This document shows positions 23,169 to 28,789 of a stretch of DNA of 28,789 nt, piece by piece. Numbering within the stretch: the stretch's first letter is position 1; every line of letters starts with the position of its first letter. The notes below the pieces were generated by a model. The model was not told the origin of the DNA. It made no database searches and saw nothing but the letters and a program-made list of their open reading frames with translations. The DNA comes from a virus. The translations under genes and the position numbers were made by a program. The DNA is taken from positions 1 through 28,789 of IMG/VR virus record IMGVR_UViG_3300050821_016262; one strand, written 5' to 3'.

Positions 23169-24049
23169 GCGGCCTTCCCCAACTCTTGCTGCTGAGTTTC
23201 AATCACGTATTGAGCCAGACGTTCGGTGGTAGAGAAGCAGACAAACTTGAGATGGATTCGGCGGTGCAGTGACAGCCAACGAGATTTGCCCTCTTCCGTT
23301 TCCCAGTACCGGCCATCAAGATGCATGTAAGAGAGAGCTTCCATGAGCTCTGGTCTGGGCAACTGCATACAGGTAGTTGGGGGACACTGATCCAAGTCTA
23401 GAAATAACGGGATGCATCCGTTAGCCATGATCTCATAGTGGCGCAGACAATCCCAGCCACCCTTTTTTACAGTGAAGGCAAACAGTGATTGCGCGTAGTC
23501 GGAGTAGTAATCCTTCTCATTATTATAGATGTAGGTGGTGCGATCTCTTGGGTCGATTAAGGCTCTCACCCGGATGCGGGGCAGGTGCAGAGTGCCGATC
23601 TTTTCCTTGGGAATGGCAAAGTGGATGGGGAAAATTCCGGGCAAGGATTCGGGCAGTTCGCGCTTGAAATAGAGTCCGTGCTTGTGCAGATTGTAGAGTA
23701 AGGATGACTGGTCTTCTCCGTCGATGAGCAGAATCTTTTCTCGCGGGTAAGTGTTGACGACTAGATCAAAGTAAGGCTGGTAGCGCTGGATGGAGCCGTA
23801 GATAATGAGATCGAATTCCCGGGAGGCAATGCGCTCAGGGATGCCGGTGCGGTCGATTGCAGTGTCAGGGAGCAGGCCGTACAGCGTGAAGCCCTTGCCA
23901 TAGAGAGTGGCAGTGGGATAGCCCTGGTAAAGTGGACCCACCTTCTGATGATCAATCACCGAGTCTCCGTAGAGGGTGCGCAGCCCGTGCAGAAGCATGT
24001 CGCACTGATAATCTGCCATCAGGCCTGGGGATAAATAGAGAATTCTCAT
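23165..24049 (-). CDS. Glycosyltransferase-like protein (CgeB/exostosin-like)
   Basis: A 294-aa protein from the ATG at 24049, whose ATGA overlap with the upstream stop fixes the start (earlier codons are open but unsupported). It opens MRILYLSPGLMADYQCDMLL, a Rossmann-like strand. The C-terminal half has LRHYEIMANGCIPLFLDLDQ, the ENxAxGCIPxF-type segment that marks CgeB- and exostosin-like GT-B glycosyltransferases. It ends with a helix near FSTTERLAQYVIETQQQ. With the two neighbours it makes a three-gene glycan-modifying cassette. Donor and acceptor cannot be read from sequence. Confidence 0.8.
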   Translation of the reverse strand: MRILYLSPGLMADYQCDMLLHGLRTLYGDSVIDHQKVGPLYQGYPTATLYGKGFTLYGLLPDTAIDRTGIPERIASREFDLIIYGSIQRYQPYFDLVVNTYPREKILLIDGEDQSSLLYNLHKHGLYFKRELPESLPGIFPIHFAIPKEKIGTLHLPRIRVRALIDPRDRTTYIYNNEKDYYSDYAQSLFAFTVKKGGWDCLRHYEIMANGCIPLFLDLDQCPPTTCMQLPRPELMEALSYMHLDGRYWETEEGKSRWLSLHRRIHLKFVCFSTTERLAQYVIETQQQELGKAA

Positions 24050-25425
24050 TGGGGATCTTTCACAATGACGCCCAAGCCCCAAGTCCCGGGGTAGATGAAG
24101 TAACGCAACTTTTTCTCGCGCACCGCTTTGAAGAATTGCTCGCCTACGTATTGGGAAGGCCAGTCCCCGCCCTTGACTTCGTTGGTAAAGTTGGGAAGTG
24201 GGGTGATGTCATGGCATAAAATCAGGCCGCCCGGGCGAACCCAGCGCAGTGAGTTTTCAAGGTCTTGCTGGAAGCTAGCCTCTGAATGGTCACCGTCGAT
24301 AAGGGCCATGTCAAAGGAGCTATCCGGGAAGACGCAGGCCTTTGAGTCTTGGCAGATGACTCGCCATTGGGGGTGGGTCCAAAGACCAGAGCAGTCCTGG
24401 ATGTCGACGGAGGTAAGGTGCCCGCCTTTTTCTTCTAGGCCCAGCAGGAAGGCAGAAGTTGAAGCCCCGTCGCGGATACCAATCTCTAAGATCTGACCCT
24501 TGGCTAGCGATCTGAGAGTAGGCAAAAAATCTTTCATGTCGCCATCTTGGCAGCCCTCTCGGTAGCGTTCAAGAATGGGATGAGTATGGGTGCCATTGCC
24601 CACCAGCAGCGATCTTACTGAGGCGATGAAATCCATTTTCTGGATGGCTTGGAAGGCTTGTTGCTCACGCTCCTGGCGGTCTGAATCACTACGCAGATAA
24701 ACCAAGCAGGCAGCCAGTAGGTCCTCGTAGCGATGCCACTCCAAAGCTCCGTCTAGGTCTTGGGCATAGACTTCCGTGTCTTGAGCCAGCTCGCTGATCA
24801 CGCATTTGGAGTTGGCCAAGAGAAATGACACTCTCACGATATTGAATAGATTTCTGCCATCGTGGTTTACGTTGAGACAGATCTTTGCTCGGGAGATTAA
24901 CTGATCCCGGCCCCCACCGTAGCAGGAATCAGTGGCTACTACTTTGAGGCCTGCCTGGGTGAGTTGCTGGATGAGCTTGGAGCGTCTGGGAGTCAGCCAA
25001 CCCGCAAAGAACACGTCAATGTCTTGGGTGGCTGCTTTGGGAATGCGAGTCAGATTAGGGGTGTAGCCAATGGGGAGGTGGTGGGCTTCTACGCTCCGGG
25101 CCTGCCAATCGGCCACATTGGATGCTGAGTAGTCCCACACCTGCTTGCCAGCCGCCATGCGTCTGACATTTTCCATGGAGGGATGGGAGGGCTGTTCCAA
25201 GTTGAAGATGACTGAGTTGGGAGGGATCTCGGAGTCCTGGGAGAGCAGTTCTGCTCCGAAGATCACATTGGTAGCGTCTGGGGTAGCCGTGAAGGCATTC
25301 TCAGTGGACATGGTTTGGTGGTTTAGTGAGGCTAAGGCCCAACCCAGGGAGTCCTTGACTTCTTGGAAGGCAGAGGCATGGAGAAAACCTTTGGGTCTAA
25401 TTGTGACCAGATTGAACTTTGCCAT
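24046..25425 (-). CDS. Glycosyltransferase-methyltransferase fusion
   Basis: A 459-aa protein from the ATG at 25425, which has AGAGG five to six nt upstream. Residues about 5-120 form a helix/strand N-domain. Residues about 135-265 (DVFFAGWLTPRRSKLIQQL, then AKICLNVNHDGRNLFNIVRV) are the CgeB-like GT-B C-domain. Residues about 308-459 are a class I SAM methyltransferase of the Methyltransf_24 type: motif I LEIGIRDGAS, then TSVDIQ, the acidic ALIDGDHS motif (about 374-381) and PGGLILCHDI. The enzyme probably glycosylates and methylates one product, perhaps an O-methylated sugar. It overlaps the DUF559 gene by 29 nt and the next by ATGA. Confidence 0.85.
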   Translation of the reverse strand: MAKFNLVTIRPKGFLHASAFQEVKDSLGWALASLNHQTMSTENAFTATPDATNVIFGAELLSQDSEIPPNSVIFNLEQPSHPSMENVRRMAAGKQVWDYSASNVADWQARSVEAHHLPIGYTPNLTRIPKAATQDIDVFFAGWLTPRRSKLIQQLTQAGLKVVATDSCYGGGRDQLISRAKICLNVNHDGRNLFNIVRVSFLLANSKCVISELAQDTEVYAQDLDGALEWHRYEDLLAACLVYLRSDSDRQEREQQAFQAIQKMDFIASVRSLLVGNGTHTHPILERYREGCQDGDMKDFLPTLRSLAKGQILEIGIRDGASTSAFLLGLEEKGGHLTSVDIQDCSGLWTHPQWRVICQDSKACVFPDSSFDMALIDGDHSEASFQQDLENSLRWVRPGGLILCHDITPLPNFTNEVKGGDWPSQYVGEQFFKAVREKKLRYFIYPGTWGLGVIVKDPQ

Positions 25426-25786
25426 CAATGCCTCTAACCCGCAACGCTTGTTTAATGCCTGCAATTATTCTTACGGGATCTAGATTGGAATCGTAACGCA
25501 AGGTGGTTATACCAATTTCCCTTAGGGCCTGATCTCGTTTGTCATCCAAGGCTTTCCGTTTGGGAAGCTTATGATATGGTCCGTCGATCTCGATTGCCAA
25601 GGCTGGCTTCGGAATCCAGAAATCAATAATATAACCACAGATTAGTTTCTGGCGATGGACCCGCACTCCTAACGAACTTCTTCGTACCAGCTCCCATATA
25701 GCACGCTCACTAGTGGTCTGATTCTTTCTGAGCCAACGAGCAAACTTCCATTTCCATGAAGCACACCTACCTCTTCTTAGATTCAT
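25397..25786 (-). CDS. DUF559/Vsr-like PD-(D/E)XK endonuclease
   Basis: A 129-aa protein with GGAGA before the ATG. It has the DUF559 pattern: LRKNQTTSERAIWELVR (E27), LGVRVHRQKLICGYIIDFWI (D55), LAIEIDGPYH (E66, D68), then RDQALREIGITTLRY. These residues match the Vsr-family nuclease core (acidic triad plus conserved His), so nicking or cleaving DNA is likely. Such genes are common near restriction systems and mobile elements, and in phages near control genes. It overlaps the RHH gene upstream by 20 nt. Whether it is homing, defence-related or a repair nicking enzyme is open. Confidence 0.85.
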   Translation of the reverse strand: MNLRRGRCASWKWKFARWLRKNQTTSERAIWELVRRSSLGVRVHRQKLICGYIIDFWIPKPALAIEIDGPYHKLPKRKALDDKRDQALREIGITTLRYDSNLDPVRIIAGIKQALRVRGIDGKVQSGHN

Positions 25787-25925
25787 AGTTGATCTCCATC
25801 AATCTTCCCAATAAAATACGAATCATATCCCCGATCTTACGGTTCTCATTCTTGGCTAGTTGACGAAGCCATTCTCTCATCTCATAGGAGATCTTGAAAG
25901 ACTGCGTATGAGGCAGGTTAGCCAT
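25767..25925 (-). CDS. Ribbon-helix-helix DNA-binding protein
   Basis: A 52-aa protein from the ATG at 25925, with AGAGGA at good spacing; a longer frame upstream is open but its start lacks support. After a short arm, TQSFKIS is the antiparallel ribbon strand, YEMREWLRQLAKNE is helix A and IGDMIRILLGRLMEIN is helix B, the Arc/CopG layout. Such dimers bind operators, often their own. Its overlap with the nuclease gene suggests regulator and effector are co-expressed, an arrangement also seen in toxin-antitoxin pairs, though the partner here is not toxin-like by sequence. Confidence 0.75.
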   Translation of the reverse strand: MANLPHTQSFKISYEMREWLRQLAKNENRKIGDMIRILLGRLMEINYESKKR

Positions 25926-26011
25926 TTTCCTCTTGACAGGTCTGATACGCTGGACAGGACGCGAGCGGGACACGACTTCCCAGCAACCCGATCTCGCCTG
26001 GACCAACCCAG

Positions 26012-26031
26012 AGCTACTACAAGCTACTACA
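26012..26031 (-). repeat. Perfect tandem 10-bp repeat upstream of the RHH gene
   Basis: AGCTACTACA occurs twice head to tail on the plus strand, giving TGTAGTAGCT twice on the minus strand. It lies directly after a minus-strand TTGACA (26035-26040) within the 209-nt gap (25926-26134) ahead of the RHH gene. A good -10 box is not seen at proper spacing, so this is a possible operator rather than a proven promoter. Confidence 0.5.
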
Positions 26032-26134
26032 ACATGTCAAGAAGTAAACCGTGAAATGCTCTGGAATTTCTGTGGGTATGCCAGTCACACCTACAACCAC
26101 ACTCCAGCCGCGCTGGCGATAGGGGCTCGGTGAA

Positions 26135-26464
26135 TCATCTGGGAACATCCCTGAGCGCTAGGTCGATGAGTTCCTGAGTGCTCAGGGCATTCGGGTCACC
26201 ATAGATAGCGATTGCTAGTTGCTTAGCTCTTCTCTTCTTGTGCATGCGGTAGGCTAGACGGGCATTGCGGTTTGGTGGTAGGCCATGGCGTGCAACTGAA
26301 TTAGCTGCAGCACGCAAAGCAGCACGTAAACGCTGAGTAAGTCTATTCACATGCTGAGGTCGACTGCAGTAATCAGCGTACAATTCATCAGCTAACCGAT
26401 ACTCAGAGGCCGTGAGAGGCCGTGAGCGCAAAGACCGTAGGCGTAATACTTTCTGATGATTCAT
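26135..26464 (-). CDS. Basic protein of unknown function
   Basis: A 109-aa protein, highly basic and helical (RLTQRLRAALRAAANSVARH, RLAYRMHKKRRAKQLAIAIY). Probable nucleic-acid binding is inferred from charge only; no HTH or zinc motif is seen. The ATG at 26464 has a weak AGGG before it. It is the first gene of the leftward block and faces the rightward 283-aa gene across a 360-nt divergent control region, a usual place for a regulator. No family recognised. Confidence 0.65.
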   Translation of the reverse strand: MNHQKVLRLRSLRSRPLTASEYRLADELYADYCSRPQHVNRLTQRLRAALRAAANSVARHGLPPNRNARLAYRMHKKRRAKQLAIAIYGDPNALSTQELIDLALRDVPR

Positions 26465-26520
26465 CCGGCCCTAAACTAGCATCTGGATTCGATTCAATCA
26501 ATTACCCGTGATTACATATT

Positions 26521-26539
26521 TACTCCATTTTATGGAGTA
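26521..26539. promoter_or_regulatory. Perfect inverted repeat, candidate operator
   Basis: TACTCCAT and ATGGAGTA form an 8-bp palindrome around TTT. It sits between the leftward promoter and the 109-aa gene, so it could be a dimer-repressor site or a leader hairpin in that transcript. Confidence 0.5.
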
Positions 26540-26564
26540 GCTTGTGGAAAACTCTAAGTAATAG

Positions 26565-26592
26565 ATAATAATATACTTATAGTAATTGTAAA
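26565..26592 (-). promoter_or_regulatory. Leftward sigma70-type promoter
   Basis: On the minus strand TTTACA (one mismatch from consensus) is followed after 16 nt by TATTAT (one mismatch), in AT-rich DNA. It would drive the 109-aa gene and perhaps the leftward block. A start point near 26558 is inferred. Confidence 0.55.
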
Positions 26593-26607
26593 TTCTCTCT
26601 TTACAGC

Positions 26608-26636
26608 TTGACATAGTGCTTACAGTATGCCATACT
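26608..26636 (+). promoter_or_regulatory. Rightward sigma70-type promoter
   Basis: A perfect TTGACA is followed after 17 nt by CATACT (four of six consensus bases). It points at the 283-aa gene and lies back to back with the leftward promoter. A start near 26643 would leave a leader of about 180 nt. Confidence 0.7.
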
Positions 26637-26642
26637 AGGGGC

Positions 26643-26824
26643 GCAGTTGAGGAGTAGCGGCAGGTTAGCAAGTGGCTCGCGTGGCGTACCTGTCCAAAGG
26701 CGATTAACACTCGCGTGCTCTGAGACTTGCGGTACAAACCGCACCAAAGCCGTGATTAAGCACGGAATGGGCCGAGTATCCCGCGATAAGGGAACAATTC
26801 CAATCAATGAAATGAGACACTACA
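26643..26824 (+). promoter_or_regulatory. Hairpin-rich 5' leader of the 283-aa gene
   Basis: No frame of useful length is seen. Instead there are several stems in order: GGCAGGT (26659-26665) with ACCTGTC (26688-26694), one G-U pair; GCGA/TCGC (26700-26714); TGCGGT/ACCGCA with an ACAA loop (26728-26743); CCGTG/CACGG (26750-26765); and TCCC/GGGA (26779-26793). The main ATG has no Shine-Dalgarno, and a two-codon ATG-AAA-TGA lies just before it (26807-26815). A cis-acting RNA switch or a separate small RNA are possibilities; it matches no riboswitch class I recognise. Confidence 0.45.
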
Positions 26825-27676
26825 ATGGCACGCAAAGAAAAATCACAGACTGCTAAGACTATGGCAGCCTTGAAAGATGCGGAAGTGAAGAAAGCCTCCA
26901 AGCCCATATTCACTCCCACGCAAGTAATTGAGCAAATCACTGACAAGATGTCCAAAGAGAATGCCACGTTGACCAAGTCCGAGTTAACGGGTGCGCTCAT
27001 GGACTTTGCAGACGAAGCGAACTCCCGTATTAGTATAGGGATGCATTTTCTTCGCCTGCAGGTTCCCCTTGGAAGTGATTTTACTACCACACTGCAGAAG
27101 TTCGCAGACGCGGTGAATCGTTCCATGACTGCACTCTGGCAGTACATTGGCCTTGCCAGAGCCGCATCTTTCGAGTTTCAGAAGAATCCCACGGCACGGA
27201 TTGAGCTATTCCGCATCTGGGATGCCAAAGGATGCTATGACCCTGCCAATGGCGAACTGAAACCCGTAGTTGCTGAAACTCTCAAGGAGATTCCCATGCC
27301 AGACTCGAAAGATGGCGCAGAATGCGCAGTATGGGCACGTCGCTTTGCCAATGAAATCAACGAACGGGTAAAAGCGACTCGCAAGGCCAACACTGGCAAG
27401 GTCTGGACTGCTGAAATCGTGGCTCAGAAACATGGAAACTTGGTTAAAGCTGCCGTTTCATTCAACAAGAATGCAAGTGGCAGAGCTACTACCAAGATGC
27501 TGTCTGCCATGTTTGTTGCGATGTGCACTACCGAGGGTAAAAACCCGAGTGTAGTGATGTCGATCATTGCAGACGCATTGCGCGACACTCAAGCACAGTT
27601 GCTCGAACTGGGCCTTGAGAAACGCAAGCTGGCAGTCGAAACTGAGACTGATCAGCCCGCCCGCAAGGCTAGCTAG
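26825..27676 (+). CDS. Unknown 283-aa early-type protein
   Basis: A 283-aa soluble protein, first gene of the rightward block. It opens with a Lys/Ala-rich charged arm (MARKEKSQTAKTMAALKDAE), followed by helices. Residues about 59-105 (ANSRISIGMHFLRLQVPLGS, then SMTALWQYIGLARAASFEF) faintly recall DUF3102-like plasmid proteins, which is only a suggestion. The second half is helical with many Lys (KHGNLVKAAVSFNKNASGR) and ends in a charged tail. No signal peptide, HTH or enzyme motif is evident. The long structured leader and absence of a Shine-Dalgarno suggest tight post-transcriptional control. Nucleic-acid binding is possible from charge; the function is unknown. Confidence 0.8.
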   Translation: MARKEKSQTAKTMAALKDAEVKKASKPIFTPTQVIEQITDKMSKENATLTKSELTGALMDFADEANSRISIGMHFLRLQVPLGSDFTTTLQKFADAVNRSMTALWQYIGLARAASFEFQKNPTARIELFRIWDAKGCYDPANGELKPVVAETLKEIPMPDSKDGAECAVWARRFANEINERVKATRKANTGKVWTAEIVAQKHGNLVKAAVSFNKNASGRATTKMLSAMFVAMCTTEGKNPSVVMSIIADALRDTQAQLLELGLEKRKLAVETETDQPARKAS

Positions 27677-27677
27677 T

Positions 27678-27743
27678 ATGGAGCTAGTAATTCTGCTACT
27701 GGCAGAACTACTCTTCCTGCTACTGGCTGCAGGCTACAAATAA
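27678..27743 (+). CDS. Possible 21-aa hydrophobic peptide
   Basis: A micro-ORF beginning one base after the 283-aa stop. The product starts MELVILLLAELLFLLLAAG and is nearly all Leu/Ala/Val/Ile, a likely single membrane helix. There is no Shine-Dalgarno, so it depends on read-through re-initiation; it may be fortuitous. The terminator follows at once. Confidence 0.45.
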   Translation: MELVILLLAELLFLLLAAGYK

Positions 27744-27751
27744 AACTAAAT

Positions 27752-27791
27752 GGCCTGATAGGGTTAGATTCCCTGTCAGGCCTATTTTTTT
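27752..27791 (+). terminator. Rho-independent terminator
   Basis: GGCCTGATAGGG pairs with CCCTGTCAGGCC (12 bp with one G-U pair) around TTAGATT, followed by TATTTTTTT. It ends the transcript of the 283-aa gene. Confidence 0.9.
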
Positions 27792-27801
27792 GTCTAAAAT
27801 C

Positions 27802-27832
27802 AGTGCAAGTACCGAGTAACAAGTACCTAGAA
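27802..27832. repeat. AGTGC..AGTACCG..GTACCTAGAA element, copy 1
   Basis: Shares AGTGC, AGTACCG, then ACCTAGAA in the same order with a second element at 28084-28108; this copy has an extra AAGTACC inside. It lies 15 nt upstream of the -35 box of the next promoter, as an upstream operator or activator site would. Confidence 0.45.
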
Positions 27833-27846
27833 AAACCCCTGTAAAC

Positions 27847-27875
27847 TTGATTTAACTCCTTTGTTATGATATACT
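27847..27875 (+). promoter_or_regulatory. Extended -10 sigma70-type promoter
   Basis: TTGATT is followed after 17 nt by TATACT, with TG one base before the -10 (TGATATACT). It points at the 33-aa gene. The extended -10 compensates for the weaker -35. Confidence 0.65.
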
Positions 27876-27926
27876 TATTATAGAGATGGAAAGAGAGTTA
27901 GTCCTAAGGCGTAAAGGGGAGTTCGT

Positions 27927-28028
27927 ATGGTGCTGGAAATCATTGGAGCTATCTGGGTTATTGCCATTGCCGGTCTCATTTTTTGGGGAGTTCTGGCAGT
28001 GATTGGTGAAGTATTGGGTCTTGACTAG
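27927..28028 (+). CDS. 33-aa single-span membrane microprotein
   Basis: ATG with AGGGGAG about six nt upstream, downstream of a good promoter. The product starts MVLEIIGAIWVIAIAGLIFW and continues with a hydrophobic stretch ending in VLGLD. One transmembrane helix fills nearly the whole chain, with acidic residues at each end. No family recognised; it may insert in the host membrane. Confidence 0.7.
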   Translation: MVLEIIGAIWVIAIAGLIFWGVLAVIGEVLGLD

Positions 28029-28083
28029 AGTTCCTTTCTGCTGTAATCCCACTACACAATTTGAGAGTTAAAAGCGAGTTCTG

Positions 28084-28108
28084 AGTGCCCAGTACCGGGT
28101 ACCTAGAA
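28084..28108. repeat. AGTGC..AGTACCG..GTACCTAGAA element, copy 2
   Basis: Second copy of the element at 27802-27832, here more compact and containing the palindrome GTACC-G-GGTAC. It lies 45 nt before the ATG of the 57-aa gene. Confidence 0.45.
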
Positions 28109-28152
28109 TTGGCGCTTGCCTATTGCTGCTATTACAAAACAAAGGAGTTAGC

Positions 28153-28326
28153 ATGAAAATATGGCTAGTTCTACTGCTGGGCACCAATCTACTGTGGATG
28201 ATCTCCTACCGGGGCCATGGCAAAGTGGAATACCAACGGGGTGCTGCTGCTGGCTACCTGAAAGCAGTCCAGGACGACGAAGCACTCCACCACGAAGATC
28301 TCAAATTGTGTGAGTCTATCCCGTAG
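28153..28326 (+). CDS. 57-aa membrane-anchored small protein
   Basis: The ATG has AAGGAG upstream at good spacing; an earlier ATG in frame lacks one. The product starts MKIWLVLLLGTNLLWMISYR, a membrane anchor or uncleaved signal. A polar C-terminal part follows with YQRGAAAGYLKAVQDDEALH and a single Cys near the end. A small i-spanin-like or other envelope role could be imagined, but no lysis gene is visible nearby. No family recognised. Confidence 0.7.
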   Translation: MKIWLVLLLGTNLLWMISYRGHGKVEYQRGAAAGYLKAVQDDEALHHEDLKLCESIP

Positions 28327-28415
28327 TGGCAGTCAGACCCATCTCTTAAAATCAACGCTAGCCCCATTTCCAGCCACGTGGTAAGGACTTTAGCCCATAA
28401 GGTAGGGGAAACCAT

Positions 28416-28730
28416 ATGCGAATCTCTCTGGGGCCTCTAAACGCTCCGGTATGCGATTTCTGTGGGTCTCCGGAAATTGTCAAAGACTACGATTGTGAGG
28501 ATTATGAGATTCCCGTTACTGGGCCAGATGGTAAGACAGTGGGGTTGGGTTCCACTGGGAAGTGGGCTGCCTGTCGCGAGTGTGCTGATCTCATAGACAC
28601 GGGTGACAGCCAAGGCTTGGCTGATAGAGCAGCTGAGAAGTTTACCGAGAAGTATGGTATCCCCATGGTCAGTGAGCTAAGAGCCTTCTTGCAAGATCTC
28701 CATGGCCAGTTCTGGAGACTCAGAAAATAA
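28416..28730 (+). CDS. Cys4 zinc-binding small phage protein
   Basis: A 104-aa protein with AGGGGAAACC before its ATG. Four Cys (CDFCGSPE near residues 13-20 and WAACRECADLID near 50) form a split zinc site. The stretch between (GSTGKWAACRECADLIDTGD) followed by a helix GLADRAAEKF resembles a small protein family often met in phage and bacterial genomes. No catalytic residues are seen. Its position at the end of the rightward block suggests a regulatory or accessory role. Confidence 0.8.
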   Translation: MRISLGPLNAPVCDFCGSPEIVKDYDCEDYEIPVTGPDGKTVGLGSTGKWAACRECADLIDTGDSQGLADRAAEKFTEKYGIPMVSELRAFLQDLHGQFWRLRK

Positions 28731-28789
28731 TCATTCCATAAGCCCGTAGACCCGAAGGGTTGAGGGCGGTCTCAAGATTACTACTCATA

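Noticed and set aside
26103-26116. CCAGC-CGC-GCTGG palindrome as a terminator for the 109-aa gene
   Set aside because: The 5-bp stem is not followed by a T run on the relevant strand.
26704-27147. 147-codon open frame on the minus strand
   Set aside because: Antisense to the 283-aa gene and its leader; no ribosome site or recognised domain.
1-28789. CRISPR arrays, insertion sequences, integrase and att sites, lysis genes
   Set aside because: No regularly spaced repeats, transposase, integrase, endolysin or holin signature was seen on either strand.

Overview
The window looks like part of a tailed (dsDNA) phage genome. It is gene-dense, has no rRNA or tRNA genes and no housekeeping genes. 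One long leftward (minus-strand) block runs in the order terminase large subunit, portal, scaffold-like protein, major capsid, putative decoration protein, fibre/spike-like proteins, head-tail adaptor-like protein and a hub/stabilisation-like protein. No tape-measure or tail-tube gene is visible, and the adaptor plus gp10-like pair suggests a podovirus-type virion, but the block runs off the left edge. An Acidobacteriota host is inferred only. The reasons are the style of the signal peptides (several end in AQ, GQ or SQ), the fibronectin-III protein, and the beta-helix and GTSG/DGTVxW modules that I associate with that phylum.

Reading the minus strand from right to left, 26464-20833 is an accessory block: a basic unknown protein, a ribbon-helix-helix protein, a DUF559/Vsr-like nuclease, a glycosyltransferase-methyltransferase fusion, two more glycosyltransferase-like proteins, a small membrane protein, three small Cys-rich zinc proteins and an HNH nuclease. 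20870-16156 holds TerL, two small proteins, the portal, an excisionase-like winged-helix protein and one unknown. 16091-12315 holds two very basic microproteins separated by a rho-independent-type terminator, several small unknowns, then scaffold, capsid and decoration protein. 12293-11814 is a free-standing HNH gene. 11734-3229 holds four consecutive proteins (371, about 1,480, 863 and 109 aa), each with a clear Sec-type signal peptide. 3229-1 holds the adaptor-like protein and the 5' part of a large hub-like protein. Most junctions are ATGA, TAATG or TGATG overlaps or very short gaps, consistent with long polycistronic, translationally coupled transcription.

The right end (26500-28789) reads the other way. 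A divergent AT-rich promoter region carries a good sigma70-type promoter, a palindrome and a single DnaA-box-like word. A roughly 180-nt hairpin-rich leader follows, then a 283-aa unknown protein, a hydrophobic 21-aa peptide and a clear terminator. After that come an extended -10 promoter, two more single-span membrane microproteins, and a Cys4 zinc protein. This is probably an early or regulatory module.

The most unusual points are the run of signal-peptide-bearing fibre-like proteins in the structural operon, the hairpin-rich leader whose gene has no Shine-Dalgarno, the glycosyltransferase/methyltransferase cassette beside terminase, and the two lysine/arginine-rich microproteins between portal and scaffold.
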